This document shows positions 46,445 through 57,830 of a stretch of DNA of 64,000 bases, piece after piece (the first letter of the stretch is position 1; each line of letters opens with the position of its first letter). The notes beneath the pieces are model-generated. The model made no database searches. It was not told the DNA's origin and saw only the letters and a program-made list of their open reading frames with translations. Made by a program: the position numbers and the translations under genes. This stretch comes from Amanita rubescens (lineage: Eukaryota; Basidiomycota; Agaricomycetes; Agaricales; Amanitaceae): the NCBI GenBank assembly GCA_015039365.1, contig WION01000020.1, forward strand, positions 310,001 through 374,000. The letters run 5' to 3'.

Positions 46445-46659
46445 TAATGACCAAGAAGCTTCTGATGGTTGATGCATTCTCGGTGAAACAGCACACATTG
46501 GCCTAGTGTGCAAGAGGAATATTTTGGCAACGTACAGTTCCTGTAGCATACTTTTTGAGAGCATCCCGTCATACGCGCATATATGCAGTTTCATTCGTCC
46601 CGTCCCATAGAAATGGCTAAAAGTACAATTCTATTCCGTTCCAAAACGCACACCCCTGC

Positions 46660-47685
46660 TCACTTCCACCGCACCCTCGCCGCCCTCCCAGAACTCGTGC
46701 TACTACTTCTACTCCTCCCTTCCATAGCAACATCACTAACACTGCTCGCAATACTAGGCGTCACCGGAGCACTTTGATTCCGAATATGTCCATACCGCCA
46801 AACAGGCGGATACTCCGATAAAGTTCTACCCGGCAAGAAAGCCGCTTGCGGAGGACTGATCGAGATAGGCGGTTGCGGGACGTGCATGCTGGTACGTAAA
46901 GAGCAACGAGCAACCGTAGAAGCAGATGTACGCGGAGATATGCCGTAATCAGATATAGTCATGGACCACTTGCTCTTTGGATAATGTGGAGAACCTTCTG
47001 TGACTTGTTGATCTTGCACCAGCGAAGGAGAATTCGGTCTATCTGAACCTTCACAACTATCCATAGACGCATCTCCGGGAGAAGGTTGTTGTGAAACGTG
47101 ACATTCAGAGCTAGGCTTTTTTAGTCCATAACCCCGAATCTCGCTCGGCCATCAAAAGTTTATGCTTGAGTCTAAACCGCGCAGTTTTCTTGTTCTCGCT
47201 CTCGCCGAGCGTTTTTGCGTCTTCTAGAGAAAAGGATATGCCGTTCGTTAACGAGGAAGCAGCACAGCATCATGAGTCCTATCACGCCGACGACGGTGAG
47301 AATGGCGATAAGTTTGCGGAGGCCGAGAGTGTAAGTATGAGCGTGCTTGAAAGATACAGATGAAGGAGCGAGCTCTATGCCAGGTCCCGTGTAGGGCGGG
47401 TAACTCTGCGTTTTGGTCATTCTAGTCGGAGTCGAAGTTGCGGTCGAGGCAATGCTGAGGCTAGTTTTTGTTTGTACGAAAGCCGCATGGATAGATGGAG
47501 ACGCCACAGATTTATCTTTTTCCGAGTCCAAAGAATCAAGCCCGTCGAAAGTAGACGCCATATAGGTCTTTGAAAAACGAAGAGTCTTGTGCAACATCAG
47601 AGGAAGGTGTTTCTGCAGGTGCCCCGTGAACGAGAGTATAGCCAAGACTAAGGATGATAAAGAAAGTAAAGGATAGTTTGTGCAT
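46660..47685 (-). CDS. Signal-peptide-bearing single-pass membrane protein, model incomplete
   Basis: A candidate signal peptide starts at 47685 (MHKLSFTFFIILSLGYTLVH, cleavage near GAPA). The Ser/Thr-rich ectodomain (STFDGLDSLDSEKDKS onward) is in another frame, a one-base shift near 47560. A membrane segment LIAILTVVGVIGLMMLCCFL is followed by a basic stretch RRRKNARRERE. A Ser/Pro-rich cytosolic tail continues in a further frame from about 47064 to 46660. The joins are unresolved, so either small introns or indels are present. The layout resembles type I membrane proteins and the gene at 41166-42008. No function can be assigned. Confidence 0.5.
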
Positions 47686-47792
47686 TTGGCGTTGCGATTA
47701 GAGAGCGTGATTGCCGTGCGGGCTTGCTTGTAGCGAGAGTGTAGAGATGGGCGTTGAAGATAAGCCTCGAATAAATAAGCACAAATACCGAT

Positions 47793-49255
47793 CTAGCTAA
47801 CATGAACGACTGGCAAGCCAATCGCCTTCGCCTTTTTTAACAAGCTATCTAATAATGCCACCCATTCTTCTTTGCCTTTTTCTCCAACCCCTTTGACCCA
47901 CTTCTCCGCTTCTCCACTTTTCTCTAACATCCTCCAAACCTGCCTCAGCACAGCCTTATTTGCATACGCCAGCTCTACCCATTTTTCTACTTTGACAATT
48001 TCATATGATTCCGCCGCAAACTCGCGAAGCTGATTGCAATAGTCAAACTGTTCGACAGGCATGACATCCCATTCCCTTCGAAGATACGGACAGGATTGTC
48101 ACCTATCTCTCTTCGAAGACGTTCGTACCGAGTGAGAATATCTGTAGCTTCTCGTCGAATGTCAAAAGCTTCTCGGTGTGCGAATATATGGAATATGGCA
48201 CATGCTTGGTATTCTGCGAGAGGGAAGGGTATAATCTTTAGTGGTAGTCCCACGAATCCAATCGTCGGGTTCGCGAACGGCAATATATGCTTTGCCAACG
48301 GAAATACGCCGCAAGATGTATCATATAGATCCAAGGGAAGCGGAGGAACGAGTGGAGATATTCCTTTCCGAATAAAAGGTTCTGAAAGGAACGGGAAAGA
48401 GGATTGATACCCAGTCGCCAATATGCAATGGTCGATTCCAGAATCGACCATTCCATCTTCGAATACGACTTGGCCAAGGTTAACGTCTTCAAATCTGGAC
48501 AGCCTTCCTCGAATCTTGAGATTTCCTTCATCTTTATTTTGCGCTCCGGGCATGGAATGAATAACGGTCCGGGACGAGTCGGCTGACAGCAGATCGGCTG
48601 AGATATCATTCCCGCTGGGGCCAGACCCAACGACGAGAATATTTCCAGAAAGTTCGGGTCGTCTATACCAAGCCGAGTGTGTCGCCTTGTTATGCCGTCG
48701 CCAAGCGTCGAGACCTGGTACGTCTGGGTAGCGAGGAAGCCTGTAATGACCGTTGCACACCACAACCATATCGTAGAGGAACTCTTCCCCTGTATCTATA
48801 TTGACTTTCCATTTGTCTAGGTTGAGTTTATGCTCGACAGAAGTGACGGAGGTGTTGAATCGGATGTAAGGTATCAAATCAAAGTGTTCTGCATAACTTC
48901 GCAGATATGTCTGGACGACAGAAGCGGGAGGGAATACTGGCGTAGAGGGCGGAAAGCAATAATCCGTGAATGCCATTACGGGGTGGGGTAAGTTCGTCGT
49001 CAAGGAATCATATAACGGCGTTAGTGGAGGATCATCTCCTGGTGGTGAGGGCAACCTGCAGTAGACAGTAAGTATGCAGTGAGAGGTAAATAAAAAAAAC
49101 TTACCACACGCCTCCAACATCCTGTCTAGCTTCGAATACAGAAGGTAACCAAAGCCCGTCTTTGTACTGTCGCGAGTCTTTCAGAACCTTGAGAGCAACT
49201 AAACCAGCGGAGCCTGCTCCAATGATACATATCTTCTTCTGATCGTGGGGTCTAT
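47793..49255 (-). CDS. Flavin-containing monooxygenase
   Basis: Oxidises nucleophilic heteroatoms or ketones using FAD and NADPH. The FAD-binding motif is ICIIGAGSAGLVALKVL at the start of the visible part (49240). An intron near 49055-49100 is followed by the body with HPVMAFTDYCFPPSTPVF. The NADPH-binding motif is NILVVGSGPSGNDISADL near 48640, and the ATG-type motif CILATGYQSSFPF lies near 48425. The C-terminal part MPVEQFDYCNQLREFA is in a different frame from the preceding IFEG, with the break near 48070. A stop precedes the visible first exon, so a short 5' exon upstream remains unidentified. The family is firm, the ends are not. Confidence 0.8.
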
Positions 49256-49281
49256 CTGGATATCAGGATGGAGTAAAGACA

Positions 49282-49719
49282 CTATACCCGATGAGTGGGA
49301 CGTACAAGAACCCTGACGTGGACGGACCAGTCCGAGTCATAGCCTTGTTTGTTTACAAATCTCTCTTCTACCGCATGACTCTCCTGAGTCACTCGACGCA
49401 TCTCGCAATGCTCGTCAAGTTCAAGTGTCAAGGTCAGGGCAAGACCGCAGCCATCCGAACTGAAACTTAATTTCAGTGCCTTCCCCAGGTCCCCTGCAAT
49501 CCTGTCGCTAAAGTGGAGAATCGCCTGTTCTGGGTCCGCACAACCCGACAGAACCATGCGGTTGTAAAGCTCGAAATAAATCATATCTTTAAACATTTCA
49601 TCCTCATGTTTTGAGTTCTCTCGACGACGTTTCAACAAATCAACGTTTCCATGGTTTTTGACCTTCGAGTTTGGCGGCATCAGAGCCGAGGATGGGCAAG
49701 ACGGGCTCGGGCTCAGCAT
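49282..49719 (-). CDS. Hypothetical protein, 145 residues
   Basis: An open frame from MLSPSPSCPSSALMPPN through a charged central part (DLLKRRRENSKHEDEMFKD) to DSDWSVHVRVLVRPTHRV. Codon use looks coding, but no domain is recognised. It lies directly upstream of the FMO first visible exon; I tried joining it to FMO and the phases do not fit. It could be a separate small gene or part of a longer one. Confidence 0.35.
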   Translation of the reverse strand: MLSPSPSCPSSALMPPNSKVKNHGNVDLLKRRRENSKHEDEMFKDMIYFELYNRMVLSGCADPEQAILHFSDRIAGDLGKALKLSFSSDGCGLALTLTLELDEHCEMRRVTQESHAVEERFVNKQGYDSDWSVHVRVLVRPTHRV

Positions 49720-50006
49720 GCCGCAGTACCTTCGTCAGCGGCTAGTGCGATTAGCGTTGTCAGTAGTGTCACGAAGGTTCTCACTGCCTCTCGGGCCGGG
49801 CCTTCCTTTATACGCAACCGTAAGCGTCCATCTCGTTTCCCGGCAACCAATTGATGTCGGCGTAGAGGCCCTTGCATAAAAACCATCGCTGCCCTCTGAG
49901 TGCTGTGCATTACCCCCTTGACGTGCTGGTCACTCGAGGATACTTTCCACCGTTTTTTGCACTTCCTGGAAGCCAATCTAACGACTTACGAATCTCAAAA
50001 TCAAAC

Positions 50007-51203
50007 ATGGTTCAATTTAATACTGTGACGTCTGTTGTTCTATTGCAACTCGCTTTCTTGGCTCGAGTTACGGTTAGCCTTCCCGTCCCGTGAGTATTTC
50101 GTGTCCTCGAGCGAAACGGTTAAGCTAAATATCAATTTCTTGTCAGATCCACGGCCACGTTGGAATCACGGGCACTATCTACCAATGATGAAGAGAACAA
50201 TAACCAACAGTGAGATCAACTTTGCTAACTAACTCGGACAGTGGTATTCATATTTTGCCGAAGGCTCTCCAAGCGTGTTGATGTGGTTACATGCGCAGGG
50301 ATTTTTTTGGCTGGATTATGCACTGGGGCCTTGGCATCCAAACCCAATTGGGATTACCTCAAGAAGGAAAAAAAACGTACAGTATAGCATTATTTGTTGC
50401 CGTTGATAGTTGGCAACTAATGTTCCACCACATAGCCCTCCTGCCAATGAGCCACCTGTCGAACCACCTGCGGAACAGTCCTGGAAGTCCACATAATAGT
50501 GACATAGAGTTAGCCTCATTACGACCCGCTTCACCTGGTTCACAACATAGTGACCCAGGCCCGCCTGGCAAACAAATACGCAGACCTGAGGCTATTCATG
50601 TACCCCATGGATACGGGTGGCCGCTCACCGACACCGGTGGCCCTCCCGCTTCACCTCATGATGGCGATCCGTCCTCGTCCACTGGCCACCGGTATGGAGT
50701 ATCATCACCCTTGATGCAAGCACTAATATCCCGCGAAGACACCCTCCCAATAACAGATGGCCATCCACTCCCGAGTACGGAGTATCATCACCCTGAATTA
50801 TTATTAAGTGCTAATGTCCCACGAAGGCAGGCTCCCGTAGGTGATACGCGAGACAGGTCTGATGGACGGTTTGGCGCCTCGTAAGCATTGTCATTACCTT
50901 GATTCAAGCATTAACATCCCGTGAAGACTTCAAGGACCGCGTCGTCCCGAACCTGTGCGTGACGGACGACCACCATTCTCGCGTCGACCTTCAGGATTAT
51001 CACACGCTTCTTCAATTACTACATTGAACCAACCTCCACCACTACCACTCTCGCATCATGGTTCAGCTAGTACAGTGTTCACTACGCATTATTTAAGCAG
51101 TTGAAAATTAACATCCTTCAGCTCCGCTTCTCCCGAAGGCCTCTCGCGATGGCATGATATGAAGGCAAAAGAATGCTCTGACAAACTTGACGCACTAGAC
51201 TAG
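50007..51203 (+). CDS. Secreted/membrane protein, family 2 copy A
   Basis: A signal peptide starts at 50007 (MVQFNTVTSVVLLQLAFLAR, then VTVSLPVP) and is followed by an intron. A short exon has STATLESRALSTNDEENNNQ. Next comes a hydrophobic stretch (TCAGIFLAGLCTGALAS), then a Ser/Pro/His-rich region with PHGYGWPLTDTGGPP and PRRQAPVGDTRDRSDGRFG. The end is DMKAKECSDKLDALD with the stop at 51201. Copy C (58498-59159) shares the signal peptide, second exon and C-terminus; a decayed copy B is at 57400-57830. The promoters are also related, with GCATAAAAACCATC about 130 bp before each start. Exon joins after the second exon are uncertain. The role is unknown. Confidence 0.5.
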
Positions 51204-52057
51204 CTATGCACTACACGTATGTTTATGGGCTCTTCTCCACTTACGTATTTGTCTTGTCTATTACGCATTAACATAATATGCACACCATGGATTTGATCTT
51301 GTGTTTGACGGGGAGACGACCAATTAAATGAAAAAAAGGGTAAATTCCGAGTCGTTGTTAGGGAATCGTGTAATCGCGTGGTGCGGGCACCGTCAGTAAG
51401 GCAACATCCTACTTAGCACAGTCAAGTTCATACTGTCGTCGAGCAACCAGACAAGCCTTCGGAGCTCCCACCAATTAGTAAGTACCTTCTACCAGGGATA
51501 TATAATCAGCATAAAGATACAATGTAAGGGATGTTACCATGCACTTCAATATTACTAAACCCCGACTGGATCAGTCCAAGTCTAGTAATCGTGTTTATAT
51601 TACAACTCTGGCAAGCAAATCTCGGTGAAGTTGTGCGGCGGTATGTACTTTAAATTTATCCAGCCCATGTAGGATGTCGGGACTCGGGAACTGCGGTTGT
51701 GATGCTACCGACGAAAATGGTTTGATCACTTCATTTATCCTCACTTTCGATACTGTTTCACCAAGGATCAGGTTTCTTATCTGGAATTGTTAATCTTGAG
51801 CTTGAGGCTCGGATCAGGAGCGCTCGTCGGATTCTACATATGACCATCAGTACAATTCAGGCGACGTGACATATCATATACGTGTACTTGTCGATTCGTC
51901 CGAGGTGCGTTGAAAACCATCATTTTCGGACCCCTAAAGTAGGGTTCAGGCTGATCACATTGACTCTCTGGGAGGATAAGGCTCTCCCCAGCATTCGTCG
52001 CACGGTCTGACACTGGTCAACTCGACAGGCGAAACCTCAGTCCATCGAGAGCTGTGG
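51204..52057. other. Intergenic region upstream of the tandem kinase gene
   Basis: No gene supported. It presumably contains the promoter of the gene starting at 52058. Short frames on both strands are not recognisable. Confidence 0.4.
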
Positions 52058-53479
52058 ATGGAAACGTCATACAACTTACTAAAGGGTGATCTCGAGAACG
52101 ATACCCTCCCATCGCTGCTCTCTATACTAAATGCCAAGGAGGTGCGCATTTTTAAGCGCGGAATATACCCTACTCAAGACCTTGTAGCCCGGGTCATCTA
52201 TCGCGTCTGTCGTGAACGCAAGCACTACCAACCTCATGTGCAAGCTATTATCCGGGGAAGACTACCTCAACCGTGCGACACAGCTAGATCATACCTCGGA
52301 CTCCCGAAATCTACTCGATCTCTTATTTCACATGCTTCGCTATCGTCTCTTACCAAATCACGATGAATCGGTGGACTTCAACCGGCGAGCACGGCGATTC
52401 ATGCTCAAAATTATAACGAAGACGCCTGTCATACCGTGGTCCTTAATCGCGACTGGAATCAAACAGCCAGTGGAACAGGATTGTATTAACGGTGGTGAGC
52501 TCGGGCGCACTTACAAGAGCGAACTGAAGGGGGAAGCTGTCGGGTTGAAAGTAGTGTACAAGTCTGATAAAAATGCTGTAAGTCTAACGTACCCTTCCTA
52601 TAACGCAATTTTTTTATTTCGGTTCCAGCTAGCCTTTTGTCGAGAGGCGTTGATGTGGGGATCGCTCAAGCACAAATTCGTGCTGCCATTCCTGGGAATT
52701 GATGAACACGAAGATGGAACAGCCTATCTTATCTTTCCCTATATGGAGAAGGGTACTCTAGCTCAGTGGCGAAAGCAGGCCAATCCATCAGGATCAGAGA
52801 TAGAAGAACGCGTACGTTTTTTTTAGTTGACTGACCGTTGATCTCACCCCTTCGAAAGATGCTAGAAGTGGCTCTGGGTATCGAATACATTCATTCCGAA
52901 GGCATAGTACATGGTGACCTCCATGGGGTACTCTACCTGAATCACGCCACTTTGAGATACTGACTATTTTCTTTAGGAGAACGTCCTCCTTGATGTCAAT
53001 CTTCACGTTCAAATCGCGGATTTTGGGTTAACCCTACTCTCAGGTGCAACAAACGCGCAGTCTGAGGCGAAACATATACACTTCGCAGCCCCGGAGCAGT
53101 TTGGGCGCCGCAACGATAATTCAGATTATGATTCAGTTAGGACCCAGATGTCGGACATCTATGCTTTTGGATGTCTTTATTATGAAGTAGGTTATAATTA
53201 ATATGCAAATTCTCTTGCCGAATTGCGCAGACCCATTACGACAGCATACCTTTTGTCGGTGTACCGGGCTTACAAATCGTGGCCCTTGTCTCACGAGGCC
53301 AACGTCCGCCTCGACTGGTCGAACCACCTTTGAAAGACGAAGCATGGGAGTTGATCAAGTTGTGCTGGGCGATGATTCCGTCAGAACGACCAGCAATGAA
53401 AGACGTCGCTGGCATGATGATGTCTGATCCAGACCGTGATCCCCTCCTATTTCTGCTTTTCATTCTTAAGGATTGGAAG
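52058..53479 (+). CDS. Protein kinase domain 1 of a tandem kinase-NACHT locus
   Basis: Six exons join in phase zero throughout: 52058-52141, 52188-52577, 52629-52811, 52859-52927, 52977-53186, 53231-53479. Starts METSYNLLKGDLENDTLPSL. A helical module (VVNASTTNLMCKLLSGEDYL onward) precedes the kinase. The nucleotide loop is degenerate (INGGELGRTY), but the lysine of VGLKVVYK, the glutamate of CREALMW, the catalytic VHGDLHG|ENVLL, DFG in IADFGLTLL and APE in FAAPEQFG are all present. HGD in place of HRD is common in agaricomycete TKL kinases. Read past 53479 without splicing, the frame stops at 53521. Spliced at GTATGG it continues in phase into kinase 2. Confidence 0.8.
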
Positions 53480-53528
53480 GTATGGCAACATCAGAAATTG
53501 CATCCACACAGTACTAAATAGCTCGTAG

Positions 53529-54814
53529 CCCGGATCTTGCATCATTTCTGTCGTCAATGCATCCATCATCAATGTTGTGTGTAGAATATTATACAGAGAA
53601 GACTATCTCAGCGTTATAAAACAGCTTAACCAAACCTCAGACGTCCAGAACTTGTTGGATTTCTTGCTCCACCTGCTTCTCGACCGTTACTTGTCCAATT
53701 CTGACCCAACAATAGACATCAATGGGCGAGCGAGGCGATTGATGTTCAAACTCAACTCAAAGATACCCGTCATCCCCCCATCATTGATTGTAACAGGAGT
53801 CAACATCCCAGCTGAGCGCAATTACATTGGTTGCGGCGCATTCGGGCACGTTTTCGAGGCCAAACTGCGGGAGGAAGTTGTTGCTCTGAAAGTATTGTAC
53901 TACAAGTCTGGTAATGACGTTGTAAGCCATTTACGTCGTTCTTAAAAGGATGTTGTTGAATGTCCTCTAACAGGCCTTTTGTCGAGAAGCGTTGATGTGG
54001 GGATCTCTTAAGCACAAGTTTGTGCTGCCATTTTACGGAATCTATGAAGTTTCGTATGGAAAAGTGCCCCAATTTTTCCTTGTCTCGCCCTTCATGACCA
54101 ATGGTACTCTGGCCCAATGGCGGAAGAGAGAAAATCCATCAATATCCGAAATAGAAGAACGCGTATGACTCCTCTACTTTGGCTCCTCGTTACACTGACT
54201 TCCTTCCCTTTGAAGATACTGGAAGCCGCACAGGGCATTGAATATATTCATTCAGTAGGCGCAGTTCATGGCGACCTTCGCGGGGTATTTTGCTTGAAAC
54301 ATGCTACATAGGAGTACTGATACTATTCTTTTAGGAGAATATCCTTTTGGACGCTAATCTTCATGTTCAAATCGCTGATTTTGGATTGACCCGACTCTCG
54401 GGAGCCACGAATACCCAATCAGGGGCTAAACACGTCAACTTTTCAGCCCCCGAGTTATTCGGGATCTTCGATAACAACGAACTCAATGATGTTCCAGCCA
54501 GAACGCAAATGAGTGATGTCTATGCATTTGGATGTCTTTTTTACGAAGTGAGTCATAATAGACACGCTGATACTTGTGCTGAATTGCTTAAGATTCATTA
54601 TGATAGTGTTCCTTTTGCTGATAAACTGGACTTACATATCTTTAGCCTCCACCTTCGAGGAGAACAACCGCCTCGACTGAATCACCCGCCTTTGAGTGAC
54701 AGAGGATGGGACCTGATTCAACTGTGCTAGAGGAGAGAAGCGTTGAAACGGCCAAGAATGAGGGATATCACTAAAAAGATGGTATTTTTATCTCAAGGTT
54801 CAACCACCGAGATG
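53529..54814 (+). CDS. Protein kinase domain 2 of the tandem kinase-NACHT locus, with in-frame TAG
   Basis: Exons 53529-53921, 53974-54162, 54216-54284, 54335-54547 and 54593-54814 have the same intron positions as kinase 1. Its opening PGSCIISVVNASIINVVC matches exon 2 of kinase 1. The nucleotide loop is intact (GCGAFGHVFEA); then come VVALKVLYYK, CREALMW, VHGDLRG|ENILLD, IADFGLTRL and FSAPELFG. It has no separate start exon, so it is best read as a continuation of kinase 1. A TAG at 54728-54730 replaces the tryptophan of kinase 1 (LCWAMIPSE), after which the frame stays open as RREALKRPRMRDITKKM. Without readthrough the protein ends inside the kinase C-lobe. Confidence 0.75.
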
Positions 54815-54872
54815 GTAAGAATCGCGTTTTTTTACGAATAATAATTTACTAATGGTTCCGATTTTCTGTCAG

Positions 54873-56253
54873 CATCCTCCACCAACTGTACGCATTTCTT
54901 TTTACTGATGCCACTATAATTATGTAATCTTACCTCACTCATATATTCCAGACGCCACACCAATCTATCACTGACACGGTGAAATCATCATTACCTGTGG
55001 TAAGGGTTGCTTTTACTGAGTCTGGATCCGGGTTGAATTAGATCACTTTAGGACTCTGATAACCACGCCACACATCCAATGCTTTATCGGCGTCTATCCT
55101 CCGACTCACTATCAAGTGCGCTATCTCCCCAGATAGGTGAATTTCATTTGCCCTTTGGATTTTATGATCACCATTCTAATTGTGAGCCATAGATCTTGAG
55201 TACCTTCAAAAGTATATTTCGGAAGGTGCACTTCATGATTCGATGGCACGTTTTCCTCCACCCATGTGTCATCCCCAATCCCGTGAAAAGGTTTTGAAAC
55301 TAATCGCGGATTGGGTTGAGGATCCACACGTGCGACAGCCTATCATGTGGGTAAATGGCCCTGCAGGAGGTGGAAAATCCGCTATTGCACAAACAATTGC
55401 CGGCCGCTGCTCGGGCGAGCAATTAGCTGCCTCGTTTTTCTTTCTTAGAAATGGTTCGGACCGAGGTACTGCGGCGCGTTTATTCACAACGTTGGCCTGG
55501 CAACTTGCAAAGAACATACCTGAACTACTTCCCTATATCGAATCGGCCATCAAGGCAGAACCTCTCTTTCCCACCAAATCCCTTGATATCCAGTTTGACT
55601 GCCTCATAGTACAGCCATTACAGGAACTTTTATGTGACAAACCTGGCTTTTATCCACAAAGGTCCCTCGTCATAATCGACGGTGTAGACGAATGCGCGTT
55701 TGATCAAGACCAGATGCTCTTTCTGAGGCTCATCGGCGATACACTCTCAAAGACACATATCCCGTTGCGTTTCTTGATATGCAGCAGACCAGAACCCCAC
55801 ATTCAAGCAACATTTGAGTCAGAAGTCATGACCAGGGTCACCAATTCTGTTTCATTAAACGATCAGTTTGAGCCACATGATGACATTCGAAGATATCTGA
55901 AGGACGAATTCGCTCGGATCCGTGCGGGGCACAAGTTGTCATCTGGATGGCCACCGAGTACGGCGATTGACCAGCTAACCTCCAAATCATTCGGGCTGTT
56001 CATATACGCCTTTACTGTAGTCAAGTTCGTCGAGGACATATATGATGATCCCAAATCGAGTTCATCTGTCGACGACTTCGAATCAGAGAAGACCAACTCC
56101 AGCGCAAATTACTCAAGCTACGTTCGCTTGTTCATATCTCAGACGGTTATATCACGACGTATCATCCATCAATACTTGACTTCTTTCTCGACAAGAAGCG
56201 TGCAGGGAAGTATTTTATACATCCGATTCGGGTTGCCTTGTCGACAACGCTGA
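54873..56253 (+). pseudogene. Linker exons and NACHT domain of the tandem kinase-NACHT locus
   Basis: Small exons 54873-54887, 54952-54999 and 55052-55136 and a large exon 55193-56253 join in phase with kinase 2. The linker is Ser/Thr/Pro-rich (TPHQSITDTVKSSLPV, MLYRRLSSDSLSSALSP). The NACHT part has the pre-NACHT segment ALHDSMARFPPPMCHPQSRE, the P-loop VNGPAGGGKSAIAQ, Walker B SLVIIDGVDEC and sensor LRFLICSRPEPH. Near 56095-56140 the frame breaks: the expected YHPSILDFFLDKKRAGKYF continues in another frame and stops near 56280. No C-terminal repeats follow. The NACHT core itself is intact over about 300 residues, but the C-terminus is lost. Confidence 0.75.
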
Positions 56254-57399
56254 TAGCTTACCTGCCTATTTGGTCATACATATGATCTTCTTCCTACATT
56301 CCGCCCGTTCGACATAAGTCATCCTGCATTCCTCGTCCCTATCTTCTTATATACCATTTTGTCACCTCGCCGTTCTAAAGAACCCTGGGGAATGCGATCC
56401 TGGGTGAGACAGCGAATGATGGAACCAGATAATCATCCTCTGTGAGTGGAAACCATCAGCAATGGTGCTGATGAGCGTACCGTGAAAGGGGAGTAGTGTT
56501 GGTAAACCATGGGTGAAACGGTGTGGGCGCGCTCAGTCGAGGATGGGCGATACAGACCTAGCTGTAGACAGTGCTGATGGACCACGATGGCGGCCAAATT
56601 CTGTGTGCGCTCAGCTACGGTATGGTTTTAATGTACCGCGGAACCCACCGATTGACGACTACATGAGTACCTGATGGCATCGATAACGGTACTGATGAAC
56701 CGCGATAAAACACAGTATCACGGTGTCAAAATTTGTGTGTTTGTCGTGGTGGGGGAAAACCATAAATCGGTGAGGAATCGAGAGGAAACATGAACGGATC
56801 CAGTAACGCTCACGGGTTCAATCGATTTATCCTTATCCGTTTGGGCGCGTTCCTCTGGCAGTCCCGTCCGATCCCCTATCCAAGCTCTATCGTTCTCGTC
56901 AGTTACGGTCATGGGAAGAGTCGCGTGCAAGGATCAAACTTATATAATGCGGAAAGTTTTGCGGCCACCTGTGAAAACCTCTACTGACATGAAGACCACA
57001 CCACGACATTCGACTCTGGACCTTTGGATACGGAAAGGCTGTCGGTCGTGACATCTTTTGTTCTTGTGGGTCGCCGTTTTGGCAGCAATGATCGGATTTT
57101 TTACCGCTTTTGGACTCGATAGCACTGTACTTGATAATCGTCTGTTCAATTCAAGACTCCCTCTACATCTTGCTGCGCGACATGGGGTGATACACCGCTT
57201 TGTCAGTGGAGAAAATTGTGACCTACTTCGATCAATGGTTCTGTCCAATTTGCACAGCCGTCCGCACTTCACGGGGTCCGGTGGACGCAACCCTACGTAA
57301 CAGTGTCCACCTCGCTTCCCGGTAACGAGGCTCTCGCATAAAAAATAGTCATGTCATCTAATAAAAACCATTGCTCTCAGCCTCTCCTCTGACTTCTTT
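56254..57399. other. Intergenic region after the NACHT domain
   Basis: Contains the out-of-frame end of NACHT (to about 56283). A coding-like stretch in a third frame (DLLPTFRPFDISHPAFLVP and WGMRSWVRQRMMEPDNHPL, 56265-56443) ends at a possible GTGAGT donor. I cannot assign it. The rest holds no supported gene. The promoter-like sequence before 57400 resembles those of family 2 copies A and C. Confidence 0.4.
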
Positions 57400-57830
57400 T
57401 GTTTAGCTCGATTTCTTGGCCCAAATTATCGTTAGCCTCCCGTCCTGTGGGTGTTTCATCCCTTGGCAGAAACGGTCGAGCTGAATGTCAATCTGCTATT
57501 ATCAGGTACACAGTTACGTTGGAGTCACAAGACCCAAGAAACTTACAACCGACAGTGAGATTAACTCTAATAGGAATTGTTACAAGACCTCCCCCCTCTG
57601 CGCCACCAAAAACAATTCCCCATGGGCATACGGAAACAGGGTGGAATTGGGCAATATGCAGCAACGAAACATTCCCGCTCAAAGTCATGCATCATCGATA
57701 TCCACCATGCCGCCGCGGCCCTACGGATATGATATCCATTGGGTAATATGGGGCTGTCTTTCTTTCTTGATTCGAGAACTAATGTTTTATCGTATCTTGC
57801 TTTGCAAGCCCGGAGACACCTAACGAGCTG
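57400..57830 (+). pseudogene. Family 2 copy B, decayed
   Basis: TTTCTTGGCCCAAATTATCG and CCTCCCGTCC near 57413-57446 match the signal peptide region of copies A and C. The AATGTCAATCT..TATCAG intron end and GTTGGAGTCACAAGACCC match their second exon. No start codon or open frame spans these parts. It is a relic of the same family. Confidence 0.6.

Noticed and set aside
49282..49719. Joining this hypothetical frame to the FMO gene as its first exon
   Set aside because: None of the visible donors gives the phase needed at the FMO acceptor near 49255, so they are listed separately.
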